This document shows, one piece after another, positions 18,325 to 27,448 of a stretch of DNA of 64,000 nt; position 1 is the stretch's first letter; the number at the start of each line of letters is the position of its first letter. The stretch comes from Sulfitobacter sp. EhC04 (GTDB taxonomy: Bacteria; Pseudomonadota; Alphaproteobacteria; Rhodobacterales; Rhodobacteraceae): positions 1 to 64,000 of the forward strand of contig NZ_LXYI01000017.1 of assembly GCF_001650875.1 (NCBI RefSeq). The letters are read 5' to 3'. The position numbers and the translations under genes were made by a program. The notes beneath the pieces are model-generated. The model was not told the origin of the DNA and made no database searches. It saw nothing but the letters and a program-made list of their open reading frames with translations.

Positions 18325-18353
18325 TGAATAGATTTATATGTAAAATAAGTCAA
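18325..18353 (-). promoter_or_regulatory. Promoter of the iorA-like operon
   Basis: On the minus strand TTGACT (18348-18353) and TATTCA (18325-18330) are spaced by 17 bases, a strong sigma-70-like promoter reading toward the alpha subunit gene. The spacer holds the inverted repeat described separately, so a bound regulator would exclude RNA polymerase. Confidence 0.65.
18333..18344. promoter_or_regulatory. Shared MarR-type operator candidate, copy A
   Basis: TTTATATGTAAA is a near-perfect inverted repeat placed between the -35 and -10 boxes of the iorA-like promoter. Related elements are at 27353-27366 and 37464-37477, each upstream of another operon of the same catabolic region. Confidence 0.55.
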
Positions 18354-18527
18354 CGATCAGTTCTTGCCTTCGTGCGATTAATTCGGATGAGTGAGAAAAA
18401 CAGGATGAATACATGCAGTTACGGCTAAAGGCCAACGGGGCAATCGCAGGGCCGCTCGCGCGGCACTTGACCGACTCAGCCAAGTGGGTGCTGTACAGAT
18501 CAAACGAAACCGAAAGGAAGGCTGCTC

Positions 18528-19559
18528 ATGCTGCCACTGAATGACTTTCCCAAGTTCACGGCTGCGGCGGTTCAGGCGAGCCCTGTGTTCCTGGATGCGG
18601 GCCGGACCGTTGAAAAAGCCGCAAGTCTGATTGCGGAAGCCGCCGGGAACGGCGCGCGCCTTGTGGTGTTTCCCGAAGTCTTCATTCCCGGTTACCCCTA
18701 TTGGAACTGGATCACCGACCCGGTGACGGGCAGCGCGTGGTTTGAGAAACTTGTCAGGGCGTCGGTTTTTGCCGATGGCCCCGAGGTTGCAAAGGTTCAG
18801 GCGGCGGCCAAGGCCAACAAGTGTTATGTCGTGATCGGCCTGAACGAACGCAGCCCCGTGTCGCTGGGTGCGCTTTACAACACCTTGCTGTTCATCGGGC
18901 CGGATGGCGCGATACTGGGCAAGCACCGCAAGCTTGTGCCGACTTGGGCGGAAAAGCTGACCTGGACCGGCGGGGATGGGTCAAGTCTTAAGGTCTACGA
19001 TACTGAGATTGGCCCGCTGGGTGGTCTGGCCTGTGGCGAGAATACCAATACGCTGGCGCGGTTCACCCTGCTGGCGCAAGGCGAATTGGTGCATGCGGCA
19101 AGCTACATTTCCCTGCCGGTCGCACCGCCCGATTACGACATGGCCGAGGCGATCAAGCTGCGCGGCATGTCGCAAAGCTTTGAGGGCAAGGTCTTTACCG
19201 TCATCGCCACATCGACGGTGTCGGATGAGATCATCACCGAGATGGAGAAGGTCCGCCCTGATGCGCGGGCCATGCTGGAGCGCAAATCGAGTGCCTATTC
19301 GGGGATTATCGGGCCTGACGGGCGCGCGATCGGGGAGGGCCTGATTGACGACGAGGGCATTGTCTATGCCGAGATTGACCTGGGCAAATGCATCCAGCCC
19401 AAGCAGATGCATGACATCACTGGCCATTATAACCGGTTCGATGTGTTTGACCTGCGGGTGAACCAGATGCCGCAGGCCGCCGTGAACCTGAAAACCGGCC
19501 CGGCCCCCGCGCCGGACCTGAGCGCTGTGCCGATGCCGGACGACAGCGAAGAATCCTAA
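18528..19559 (+). CDS. Nitrilase
   Basis: A 343-residue carbon-nitrogen hydrolase of the true nitrilase branch, converting a nitrile to a carboxylic acid and ammonia. The catalytic triad is visible: Glu50 in VVFPEVFIPGYP, Lys135 in GKHRKLVPTWAEK and Cys169 in GLACGENTN. Length is normal. It is the first gene of a plus-strand operon with the gentisate-dioxygenase-like gene 23 bases downstream. Next to indole genes, indole-3-acetonitrile or another arylacetonitrile is an attractive substrate, but the sequence alone does not show it. Confidence 0.88.
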   Translation: MLPLNDFPKFTAAAVQASPVFLDAGRTVEKAASLIAEAAGNGARLVVFPEVFIPGYPYWNWITDPVTGSAWFEKLVRASVFADGPEVAKVQAAAKANKCYVVIGLNERSPVSLGALYNTLLFIGPDGAILGKHRKLVPTWAEKLTWTGGDGSSLKVYDTEIGPLGGLACGENTNTLARFTLLAQGELVHAASYISLPVAPPDYDMAEAIKLRGMSQSFEGKVFTVIATSTVSDEIITEMEKVRPDARAMLERKSSAYSGIIGPDGRAIGEGLIDDEGIVYAEIDLGKCIQPKQMHDITGHYNRFDVFDLRVNQMPQAAVNLKTGPAPAPDLSAVPMPDDSEES

Positions 19560-19582
19560 TCCAATCAAGACTGGAGGAAACC

Positions 19583-20701
19583 ATGACTGATAGTGTCGAT
19601 AAAGACGACGTTCTGGGGCGGGCGCGGGTGCGCGATACGCCGGAACTGGAAGCCTATTACGCGGATCTGGCGAAGCAGGAGACAGGCGCGCTCTGGACTG
19701 TCGCGAACTCGATCGAGCCTTGGGAGCCGACGCCGAAATCCGACCCTGTCCTGTGGCGCTGGGAAGATTTGCGGCCACAGGTTCTGCGGGCCATTGATCT
19801 GGTGCGCCCCGAGGATGCGGGACGGCGCGTTGTCTATCTGCGCAACCCGAAGCGTCAGGACGTGAGTGCGGCTTGCGGGTGGTTGTTCTCGGGCATTCAG
19901 ACGATGAAGGCGGGCGAACGCGCGGGTGCGCACCGGCATGCGGCCTCTGCCCTGCGGTTCATCATGGAAGGCACCGGGGCCTATACGATTGTCGAGGGTC
20001 ACAAGATGAACCTGGGCGCGAAGGACTTTGTGCTGACGCCCAACGGCACATGGCATGAGCACGGGATCGAGGAAGACGGCAGCACCTGCCTGTGGCAGGA
20101 CGGGCTGGACATTCCGCTGACCAACGCGCTTGAGGCGAACTTCTACGAGGTGCATCCCGATGACTATCAGGCCAGCAACCTGCCGCTGGATGACAGCCCG
20201 GCGACCTATGGGTCACCCGCGCTGATGCCGGAACTGGACAAGTGGGACCAGCCTTATTCGCCGTTGCTGAAATTCCGCTGGGACCAGACCTATGAGGCGT
20301 TGCAGAACTATGCGCGTGTCACCGATGGTTCGCCTTATGACGGGGTGATCATGCGCTATATCAACCCCAAGACCGGGGCGGATCCGATGCTGACCATGGG
20401 TGCCAACATGCAGTTGCTGCGCCCATCCGAGCATACCAAGGCCCACCGCCACACCGGCAACATCATCTATCAGGTGGCCAAGGGTGAAGGCTATTCCGTG
20501 ATCAACGGAAAGCGGTTCGACTGGAAGGAAAAGGACATCTTCTGCGTGCCGCCCTGGATGTGGCACGAGCATTGCAACACGCAAAGTGGCGATGATGCCT
20601 GCCTGTTCTCGTTCCATGATCTGCCGACGATGAGAAAGCTCGGCTTTTACGCGGAACAGGCATTGGAAGACAATGGCGGCCATCAGGTCGTCAACGGATA
20701 A
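19583..20701 (+). CDS. Gentisate 1,2-dioxygenase-like bicupin ring-cleavage enzyme
   Basis: A 372-residue bicupin of the gentisate/salicylate/1-hydroxy-2-naphthoate dioxygenase family, which opens an aromatic ring between the carboxyl-bearing and hydroxyl-bearing carbons using Fe(II) and oxygen. In the N-terminal cupin the iron ligands are His117 and His119 (GAHRHAASALRFIMEG) and His158 (NGTWHEH). The second cupin also keeps HRH (KAHRHTGNIIYQV) and WHEH. Neighbouring FAH-type hydrolase and maleate isomerase genes fit a gentisate to maleylpyruvate to maleate plus pyruvate to fumarate route. Family members also cleave salicylate or aminosalicylates, so the ring substrate is open. Confidence 0.85.
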   Translation: MTDSVDKDDVLGRARVRDTPELEAYYADLAKQETGALWTVANSIEPWEPTPKSDPVLWRWEDLRPQVLRAIDLVRPEDAGRRVVYLRNPKRQDVSAACGWLFSGIQTMKAGERAGAHRHAASALRFIMEGTGAYTIVEGHKMNLGAKDFVLTPNGTWHEHGIEEDGSTCLWQDGLDIPLTNALEANFYEVHPDDYQASNLPLDDSPATYGSPALMPELDKWDQPYSPLLKFRWDQTYEALQNYARVTDGSPYDGVIMRYINPKTGADPMLTMGANMQLLRPSEHTKAHRHTGNIIYQVAKGEGYSVINGKRFDWKEKDIFCVPPWMWHEHCNTQSGDDACLFSFHDLPTMRKLGFYAEQALEDNGGHQVVNG

Positions 20702-20717
20702 TCACAGGATACCCAAC

Positions 20718-21635
20718 ATGAAACTAGTTACCTATCGTGACGGCGTTGCAGCCGAAGGTCGCCTTGGCGTTGTGCAAGACGGCCTTGTCATTGACGTGGA
20801 ATATCTGGGCGAGGCTGTTGGTGCCGCGCTGCCGGCGGATATGCTGACCCTGATCGACCTTGGCCCCGATGCGCTTGCTGCGATCAGTCGCGCCTTGACC
20901 GAGACCCAAGGTGCGCGGCCCGCAGGGATTGCCGTGCCAGAGGAAAACGTGCGTCTGCTGGCGCCGATCCCGCGCCCGCGCAAGAACATCTTTGGCATCG
21001 GTCTGAACTATGTCGAACATGTCGCGGAAAGCGCCAAGTCGCTGGACACCTCGACGGACCTGCCCAAGGAACCGGTGGTCTTTTCCAAGCCGCCGACCAG
21101 CGTGATCGCAACCGGAGAGCCGATCCAGCACAACGCATCCATGACGCAGATGCTGGACTGGGAGGTGGAACTGGCGGTGATCATCGGCAAGCGCGCAACG
21201 CGGATTTCCAAGGATGACGCGATGAGCCATGTGTTCGGCTATTCGGTGATCAACGATGTCTCGGCGCGTGACAACCGCCGGGCGGGGCAGTGGATATTCT
21301 CGAAAGGACAGGACAGCTTTTGCCCGTTTGGCCCGGCCATCGTGACCGCTGACGATATTGCGGACCCGCATGACCTGACACTGTGGCTGAAGAAAAACGG
21401 CGAGGAAAAGCAGCGGTCCAACACCAAGCACCTGCTGTTCGATATTCCGACGCTGATTGCCGACATCTCTTCGGGCATCACGCTGGAACCCGGCGACATC
21501 ATCGCCACCGGCACCCCGGCGGGCGTCGGCGCGGGGCGCGATCCGCAGGAATGGATGTGGCCCGGTGACGTGATCGAATGCGGTGTCGATGGCATTGGCG
21601 TGTTGCGCAACCCGGTTGTGAAGATCGGGGACTGA
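20718..21635 (+). CDS. FAH-family hydrolase, probable maleylpyruvate hydrolase
   Basis: A 305-residue fumarylacetoacetate-hydrolase-fold protein. Family signatures are KNIFGIGLNYVEHVAES, VVFSKPPTSVIATGE, the metal-binding DWEVELAVIIGK, GYSVINDVSARD and the C-terminal TGTPAGVGAG. The fold hydrolyses C-C bonds in ring-cleavage products. With a gentisate-dioxygenase-like enzyme before it and a maleate isomerase after it, the best call is hydrolysis of maleylpyruvate to maleate and pyruvate. The start is the ATG of MKLVTYRDG, 16 bases after the previous stop. It ends 1 base before the isomerase gene. Confidence 0.85.
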   Translation: MKLVTYRDGVAAEGRLGVVQDGLVIDVEYLGEAVGAALPADMLTLIDLGPDALAAISRALTETQGARPAGIAVPEENVRLLAPIPRPRKNIFGIGLNYVEHVAESAKSLDTSTDLPKEPVVFSKPPTSVIATGEPIQHNASMTQMLDWEVELAVIIGKRATRISKDDAMSHVFGYSVINDVSARDNRRAGQWIFSKGQDSFCPFGPAIVTADDIADPHDLTLWLKKNGEEKQRSNTKHLLFDIPTLIADISSGITLEPGDIIATGTPAGVGAGRDPQEWMWPGDVIECGVDGIGVLRNPVVKIGD

Positions 21636-21636
21636 C

Positions 21637-22413
21637 ATGACCAGCATTCAAGAGAACATGCACAAGACCCTGAAGATCGGGCAGATCGTGCCGTCGTCAA
21701 ACCTGACGATGGAGCGCGAGATCCCGGCGATGTTGCGGGCGCGTGAAACGCTCTACCCGGAGCGGTTTTCCTTTCACTCCAGCCGCATGCGGATGAAGAA
21801 GGTCACCAAGGAAGAGCTGGCCGCGATGGACAAGGACAGCGACCGCTGCGCGTTGGAGCTGTCTGACGCCTCTGTCGATGTGATGGGCTATGCCTGTCTG
21901 GTCGCGATCATGTCGATGGGTCGGGGATACCACCGTGAAAGCCAGAAACGTCTGCATCAGGTGACCGTCGACAACGGCCACCCCGCGCCGGTTGTCAGTT
22001 CCGCTGGGGCGCTGGTCGATGGGTTGCACCTGATGGGGGCCAAGCGGGTGTCGATCGTGACGCCCTATATGCGCCCGCTGACCGACATGGTGGCCGATTA
22101 CATCACGGCGGAAGGGATCGAGGTGACCGACAGTATCGCGCTTGAGATTCCCGATAACCTTGAGGTCGCAGCACAGGACCCGATGAACCTGACCGAAATC
22201 TACAAGCGTGCAAACCTCAAGAACATCGACGCGCTGGTGCTGTCGGCCTGTGTTCAGATGCCATCGCTCGCCGCGATCCAGAAGGTCGAGGACGAATGCG
22301 GGATTCCGGTGGTGTCGGCGGCGGTGGCGACAACCCATCAGATGCTGACAAAGCTGAACCTGAAGCCGCATGTGCCGGGTTGCGGGGCGCTGTTGTCAGG
22401 GAAATATCAGTAA
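21637..22413 (+). CDS. Maleate cis-trans isomerase
   Basis: A 258-residue member of the Asp/Glu racemase superfamily. The two catalytic cysteines of maleate isomerases are present: Cys87 in GYACLVAIMSMG and Cys205 in VLSACVQMPSL. The enzyme turns maleate into fumarate, sending the ring-cleavage product to the TCA cycle. It is the last gene of the plus-strand nitrilase operon and is followed by a strong hairpin. Related arylmalonate decarboxylases have a different cysteine pattern, so isomerase is favoured. Confidence 0.87.
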   Translation: MTSIQENMHKTLKIGQIVPSSNLTMEREIPAMLRARETLYPERFSFHSSRMRMKKVTKEELAAMDKDSDRCALELSDASVDVMGYACLVAIMSMGRGYHRESQKRLHQVTVDNGHPAPVVSSAGALVDGLHLMGAKRVSIVTPYMRPLTDMVADYITAEGIEVTDSIALEIPDNLEVAAQDPMNLTEIYKRANLKNIDALVLSACVQMPSLAAIQKVEDECGIPVVSAAVATTHQMLTKLNLKPHVPGCGALLSGKYQ

Positions 22414-22425
22414 ACCGACATGATG

Positions 22426-22462
22426 GAACGCGGCCTTGCCAAAACCTTGGCAGGCCGCGTTC
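22426..22462. terminator. Hairpin between convergent operons
   Basis: GAACGCGGCC (22426-22435) pairs perfectly with GGCCGCGTTC (22453-22462), with further TTGCC/GGCA pairing inside. It lies between the convergent maleate isomerase and CoA-ligase genes and should terminate one or both. There is no long T tract on either side. Confidence 0.55.
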
Positions 22463-22495
22463 GACAATGAAAATGCTGATCCAGACGGGCGGGGG

Positions 22496-24118
22496 TCAGC
22501 GTTTGATCTTGTAGCCCGTGGTTTCCAGATCCCACATCCCCGGCACAATCCCTTCCTCGCGCAGCACGACTTTCTTGATCTTGCCGTTCTCGGTCAGGGG
22601 CATCGCCTCCATCAGCCGGACAAAACGGGGGACCGCAAAATGGGCCAGACGCGTTTCAAGGTATTGGATCAGGGCCAGGGGCGGCAGGCTTTGGCCATCC
22701 TTCAACTGGATCGCCGTTGCAACTTCATCTTCGCCAAGCTCCGATGGGACGGGATAGACTGCGCAGGCCTCTACCCTGTCATGGGTCATGATGGCCTGTT
22801 CGACCTCCCATGACGATACGTTCTCGCCCCGCCTGCGGATCGCGTCCTTCATCCGGTCGATGAAATTGAAATGGCCGTCAGGGTGGCGCACCACGCGGTC
22901 GCCGGTGTGGAACCACAGATTGGCCCAGGCCTCGACCGTTTTTTCCGGCATGCCGAAATATCCGGAGGCAAAGGAATGCGGCTCTGTCGGGCGCAACAGC
23001 AGTTCACCGGCGGTGCCGTCGGGGACCGGCATGTCGTGTTCATCGGCCACGATGGCCTCTGCCCCCTTGGCAAGTTTCCCCATGCTGCCGGGGCGGGCCG
23101 AGGGGTATCGGTTGTAGAACAGGAAATTGCTTTCGGTCGAGGCATAGCCATCGACCAGGGGGATCCCGAACCGGTGATGGAACGGGTCTTGCAGCCGTGC
23201 CGGAACCCCGCCGCCCAAGGCGGTGCGGATGGCATGTTGGCGATCCTGGGGCCGCTCAGGCTGTGCCATGAGGATGGCCGCCATCGCACCCAGCAGATAG
23301 GTCACGGTGGCCCCGCAGTCTGCGGCGGTTTTCCAGTAGCCGGAGGCCGAGAATTTGGGCACCAGAACATATTCGCAGCCCAACAACAGCGCCTGATAAA
23401 AGGCGTTGAGGGCATTGGTGTGGAAGACCGGAAGCGCTGTCATCAGCACATCGCCTTCGCGCACGCCCAATGCACGGGCTGAATAGATGCCCCACCAGAA
23501 GAACTGTGCCTGCGGACAGCAGACACCCTTTGACGGGCCGGTTGTGCCGGAGGTGTAGAGAATTGCGGCGATATCGCCTGGTTGAACAGGGGCCGCCCCG
23601 GAGAGTGCCGGGTGCGCGGTTGAACCGCTTGTCTGTATGCCGTCCGCGGTGATCGGCCAGAGCAGCGGCGGCAGTTGTGCGTCTTTGCCCAGATCATCGT
23701 AGGCCGGTTGAAACTGTTCTTCCACGATCAGAAGTTTGGGGCGGGCGTTTGCCAGGACATGGGCAAGCTGCGCGCCGCGAAATGCCGTATTGACGGGGGT
23801 GGCAATGGCCCCGATCCAGGTGATCCCCAGATAGGCCTGAAGGAATTCGGCCCGGTTGCCGCAGTGGATCAGCACACGGTCGCCTGCGCCGATCCCCGCA
23901 TCGCTGAGCCGCTGCCCCCATGAGCGCGCGACTTCGGCGGTCTCGGCAAAGGTCCAGCTGACCCCGCCGCAGGTGACGAAGGCGCGATTGCCGTAGCGGT
24001 CCGCCTGCCGCTGGAGCATTGTCCGAAGCGTTCGATCCTGTGGCGCGAATGCCTCCACGATCCCGTCATAGCAATCATCATCGGCGGGATGCGAGACGGG
24101 CGGTGTTCCTTCTGACAT
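22496..24118 (-). CDS. Acyl/aryl-CoA ligase (AMP-forming)
   Basis: A 540-residue member of the acyl-adenylate superfamily, which activates a carboxylic acid to its CoA thioester with ATP. The P-loop-like ILYTSGTTGPSKG, the VDGYASTES core, the hinge region GDRVVRHPDGHFNFIDRMKD and the catalytic Lys in LTENGKIKKVV are all present. It is most like the crotonobetaine/carnitine-CoA ligase group, which gives little substrate information. It is the last gene of an operon with the TRAP transporter, so it probably activates the imported acid. Confidence 0.87.
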   Translation of the reverse strand: MSEGTPPVSHPADDDCYDGIVEAFAPQDRTLRTMLQRQADRYGNRAFVTCGGVSWTFAETAEVARSWGQRLSDAGIGAGDRVLIHCGNRAEFLQAYLGITWIGAIATPVNTAFRGAQLAHVLANARPKLLIVEEQFQPAYDDLGKDAQLPPLLWPITADGIQTSGSTAHPALSGAAPVQPGDIAAILYTSGTTGPSKGVCCPQAQFFWWGIYSARALGVREGDVLMTALPVFHTNALNAFYQALLLGCEYVLVPKFSASGYWKTAADCGATVTYLLGAMAAILMAQPERPQDRQHAIRTALGGGVPARLQDPFHHRFGIPLVDGYASTESNFLFYNRYPSARPGSMGKLAKGAEAIVADEHDMPVPDGTAGELLLRPTEPHSFASGYFGMPEKTVEAWANLWFHTGDRVVRHPDGHFNFIDRMKDAIRRRGENVSSWEVEQAIMTHDRVEACAVYPVPSELGEDEVATAIQLKDGQSLPPLALIQYLETRLAHFAVPRFVRLMEAMPLTENGKIKKVVLREEGIVPGMWDLETTGYKIKR

Positions 24119-24129
24119 TGACTGTGGTC

Positions 24130-25608
24130 CTACTTGATCAGGTTGGGCAGCCAGGTGGCGACCGATGGCACGAAAATCAGAAGCGCGAGCACTGCGAGTT
24201 CGATCAGGATGAAGGGCAGCGCCGAATTGATGATCTGGCCGATGGTGATGCCGTCCGGTGCAACGCCGCGCATGACGAACAGCAGCAGACCGAATGGCGG
24301 CGTCAGCAGCCCGATCTCCATCGTGATGAGGATCAGCACCATCAGCCAGATCGGATCAATCCCGTAGATCGCCTGAAGCGAGGTTGGCCCCAGCAGAAAG
24401 AACGGCAGGGTGAGCAGCAGCATGCTGACCTGATCCATGAAGGCCCCGAGGAACAGCAGTATCAGGATCATGAACAGCACCACCGACAGCGGTGAAAGAT
24501 CGAGCGCGGTCAGCGCTTGCAGCAGGCCCTGGGTCGCGCCGGAGACAGCCATCGCCTGGGTGAACACCAGCGACCCGGCGATGATGAAGATGATCATGGT
24601 GTTGACCTTGGCCGTTTCCATCAGGGCCTTGCCGATCTCTGCCCAGCCAAAGTCCGCCCCGTCAATGCCGGTAATCGTGATCTTGTTCTTGAACAGCCGG
24701 AAGAACAGGCAGGCCCCCAGTGCGGCCAGACAGCCCATTGCAGCGGCTTCGGTGGGCGACGCCCAATTCGTGAAGATGCTGCCGACCACAACAACGAAGA
24801 TGCTGAACAGGGGCAGGATATAAACAAGCGTCGGCAGAAGGCGGTTCAATATGCGCAGCCAGCGGCCCTCGTATGTTCTGGTCCAGATGGTGCCGCGCCG
24901 GGTGTTGACCGCGATGGTCAGCGGCCGGTCAAGGTAGCTGGTATCGGGTTCGTAGGCGGGTGCCAGATCCGGGTTAAGCGTGCATCGGATGATCACATAG
25001 GCGAAAAAGCTCATCGCCATCAGGAAGCCGGGAATAATGCCCGCCACCAACAGCAGGGCCACTGATTTTTGTGCAATGCTCGCCAGCAAGACCGCGAGAG
25101 AGGAGGGCGGGATCAGCATGGCGATGCCCCCCACAGCCATGATCGGCCCCATTGCGATGGCGGGTTTATAGCCGCGTTTCAGCATGTCGGGCAAAAGCAC
25201 TTTGCCCAGAATCGCGGTATTCGCCACGGTCGAGCCGGACAGAGAGGAGAACACCGTTCCGCCAACGATGGACACGATGGCAAGGCGGCCGGGCACGCGT
25301 GAGATCATGCGCTCGATCGCGCCGATGGCCTTGAAGGCCACGCCGGTCTCAAGCAGGATTTCACCCATCAACAGGAACAAGGCGATTGTCGCGAGGGAAT
25401 AGGATATCGCCTCGTGAAACTCCATCGGCATGCTTTGAAGCGACAGGGACGCAATGGTCCAGTCGCCCATTGTCGCGAGGCCGCCGATGAACAGGGCGGT
25501 GCCGAAAATGTTGGCAGCCATAAAGGCAAAGGCAACCGGCAAGCCGAGGAACAGAAAGAAGCAGACGATCCCAAGCAGCAGGGTCAGGGCTGAATACCAT
25601 TCCATCAT
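24130..25608 (-). CDS. dctM: TRAP transporter large permease (DctM)
   Basis: A 492-residue polytopic inner-membrane protein with the 12 or so hydrophobic segments of TRAP large subunits and typical loops (GLPVAFAFMAANIFGTALF, GGTVFSSLSGSTVANTAILG, MAVGGIAMLIPPSS, GLLTPPFGLLLFVMRG). It drives sodium- or proton-coupled uptake of an organic anion with the small subunit and the binding protein. The ATG overlaps the dctQ stop (TGATG). Confidence 0.93.
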   Translation of the reverse strand: MMEWYSALTLLLGIVCFFLFLGLPVAFAFMAANIFGTALFIGGLATMGDWTIASLSLQSMPMEFHEAISYSLATIALFLLMGEILLETGVAFKAIGAIERMISRVPGRLAIVSIVGGTVFSSLSGSTVANTAILGKVLLPDMLKRGYKPAIAMGPIMAVGGIAMLIPPSSLAVLLASIAQKSVALLLVAGIIPGFLMAMSFFAYVIIRCTLNPDLAPAYEPDTSYLDRPLTIAVNTRRGTIWTRTYEGRWLRILNRLLPTLVYILPLFSIFVVVVGSIFTNWASPTEAAAMGCLAALGACLFFRLFKNKITITGIDGADFGWAEIGKALMETAKVNTMIIFIIAGSLVFTQAMAVSGATQGLLQALTALDLSPLSVVLFMILILLFLGAFMDQVSMLLLTLPFFLLGPTSLQAIYGIDPIWLMVLILITMEIGLLTPPFGLLLFVMRGVAPDGITIGQIINSALPFILIELAVLALLIFVPSVATWLPNLIK

Positions 25609-26129
25609 CAAAATCCTATGTCAGTCGAGATTGTATGGTCGGGCCGCCCTGCGCGCCGAAATCGGAACAGGAATTCGATGGCGAGCATGATGAACGAAGC
25701 GGTGAAGACGGCGAGGACGATCCAGTTGGGAATCTGCAGATCCTTGTCCGGCAGCGATCCGAATACATAGCTGCTGAGGGTGCCTTTGGCGCCGAAGTAG
25801 GCCATGCCAAGGCAAAGAAGCGCGCCGAACAGGTCTATCGCGCGTTCGACCCTGGCGCTCAGGCGGGCGGGCAGTGCCGTCAGAATGATGTCGACGCGCA
25901 CATGGGCACCTTTGTACAGAACCCATGCCGCAGACAGGAATACCCCTGCATACAGCCCGTATTCTGCACCTTCGTTCAGCCAGTCCAGACCGCGCCAGCC
26001 AAGCTTGCGCGAGAAGAAATCGAACGGGACAAGGGCCGCAAAAACCCCGATTGATCCGGCCACACAGACGGCGACACAAAGGTTGAATTTCTCGAAGAGG
26101 GTTTCGAATCTGTCGATAAGCGGGGCCAT
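25608..26129 (-). CDS. dctQ: TRAP transporter small permease (DctQ)
   Basis: A 173-residue protein with four predicted membrane segments and the DctQ signature (LGWRGLDWLNEGAEYGLYAGVFLSAAWVL, then GAHVRVDIIL). It is the accessory membrane subunit of the TRAP transporter. The binding protein gene lies 79 bases upstream and the large subunit gene overlaps its stop. Confidence 0.9.
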   Translation of the reverse strand: MAPLIDRFETLFEKFNLCVAVCVAGSIGVFAALVPFDFFSRKLGWRGLDWLNEGAEYGLYAGVFLSAAWVLYKGAHVRVDIILTALPARLSARVERAIDLFGALLCLGMAYFGAKGTLSSYVFGSLPDKDLQIPNWIVLAVFTASFIMLAIEFLFRFRRAGRPDHTISTDIGF

Positions 26130-26208
26130 GAACGTCTCCGGCTCGTGTTACAGGCAAGGCCGGCAGACCATCAGGCGACGGTCTGCCGGAATTTTGTCTT
26201 GGTTCCGT

Positions 26209-27210
26209 TTATTGGGAGACTGTGAAGAGCTCTTTCAGCTTTGGCCCCGTCTCGGGGTTTTGCTCGATGAACTCTGCCCAGGCGGTTTGACGCGCCATGC
26301 TGACCCACTTTTCGGCCTCTTCGCCTTCGAGTGTAATGGTCTCGATGCCGTTTTCTTCAAGCATTTTGAACGTTTCGGCGTCCAGCTGCTTGGCATGGTC
26401 GCTGGTCCCTTCCATCCGCGTCTCTGCACCGATCACAACCTCGTTGAGAATGGCGCGGGCCTCATCGCTCAGGGAGTTCCACTTGGTCAGGTTTGCAACC
26501 GTATGGATGGAAGCGCGGTAGACGCCCGGTTCGACACGATACTTTGTGACCGGGAACCATGACGGGGAAATCCCACGCACGGACCAGCCGTAACCGTCAA
26601 CTGCGCCGCTTTCCATCAGTGTATAGACCTCGGGCATGGAGGAGCGCTGAACCGTCGCGCCCAACTCCTTGAAGAAGGCCGTATAGACGGGCGAAACACG
26701 CAGGTTCAGGCCTGTCAGGTCGGCCTTGTCGATGGCCTTGCCCTCGCCAAGGAACAGGTTGAACGCGCCGTCGTCGTGGTGGCGACCAACGAAATAGGTG
26801 TTCTTCTTGTTCATGATCTCCTGAAAATAGTCGATCCCACCGTTTTCGCGCAGTTCGGCAAAGGTTTTTTCCTGAAGCCGGAGAGCGGGCGCTTCGGGGA
26901 TGATATTGCCAAAGAACGCCTCGGGGCATCCGGCGATGTCATAGGCTCCTTGCGCCATACGCTCGACAACCTGAAACGGGCTGCCGATGGCGGGCGCACC
27001 GCCCAGAAGGTTGATCTGAATGACCCCTTTGCCCTTTTCGTTGATCTCGGTCACCAGGTTTTCGAACGGCACGCCGGGGGGTGCGCCGATGGGAAAGCAA
27101 CTTACGCCGCGCAGAGTGACCTCTTCGGCGGCCAGCGGTGTTGCAACGAATGTGCCTGCCGCGATGATCGCGGCGAGCCCTTTCAGAAGTACTTTCTTGG
27201 TCTTCATCAT
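26209..27210 (-). CDS. dctP: TRAP transporter periplasmic binding protein (DctP)
   Basis: A 333-residue solute receptor with a signal peptide (MMKTKKVLLKGLAAIIAAG, cleavage around residue 27). The mature part has TRAP binding-protein features, including LNLRVSPVYTAFFKELGA with the Arg that usually contacts the ligand carboxylate, and MPEVYTLMESGAVDGYGWS. The start is the first of two adjacent ATG codons after a GGGGAGGAAA ribosome site. It heads the operon dctPQM plus CoA ligase. A shared operator-like palindrome lies about 140 bases upstream. I infer an aromatic or indolic acid ligand from context only. Confidence 0.9.
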   Translation of the reverse strand: MMKTKKVLLKGLAAIIAAGTFVATPLAAEEVTLRGVSCFPIGAPPGVPFENLVTEINEKGKGVIQINLLGGAPAIGSPFQVVERMAQGAYDIAGCPEAFFGNIIPEAPALRLQEKTFAELRENGGIDYFQEIMNKKNTYFVGRHHDDGAFNLFLGEGKAIDKADLTGLNLRVSPVYTAFFKELGATVQRSSMPEVYTLMESGAVDGYGWSVRGISPSWFPVTKYRVEPGVYRASIHTVANLTKWNSLSDEARAILNEVVIGAETRMEGTSDHAKQLDAETFKMLEENGIETITLEGEEAEKWVSMARQTAWAEFIEQNPETGPKLKELFTVSQ

Positions 27211-27352
27211 TTTTCCTCCCCTTGAGTGATGAATTTGAAATGCCGTCCGCGCTGCCGTTGCCGCCTGCACCATGAAAACAAGTTATCTGGACGCGGCTTT
27301 TTCGCGTTCTTCGGGCGATTCCTTCTTGGGTGATAATGACTGCGTCAAAGTA

Positions 27353-27366
27353 TTTTACAAGTAAAA
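27353..27366. promoter_or_regulatory. Shared MarR-type operator candidate, copy B
   Basis: TTTTACAAGTAAAA is a perfect 6+6 inverted repeat around AA, flanked by further A/T symmetry (TA on the left, ATA on the right). It lies in the 238-base gap between the DUF35 gene and dctP, upstream of the dctP operon. It matches copies A and C in size and sequence type. I could not pick a convincing promoter around it. Confidence 0.55.
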
Positions 27367-27448
27367 ATATTTTTGAGCATATTATGTATGGGCGAAAATT
27401 GTCATCGCAAACCTGAGCGCAGCGGCTGGTCGCCTGCATTTGAGGCGT

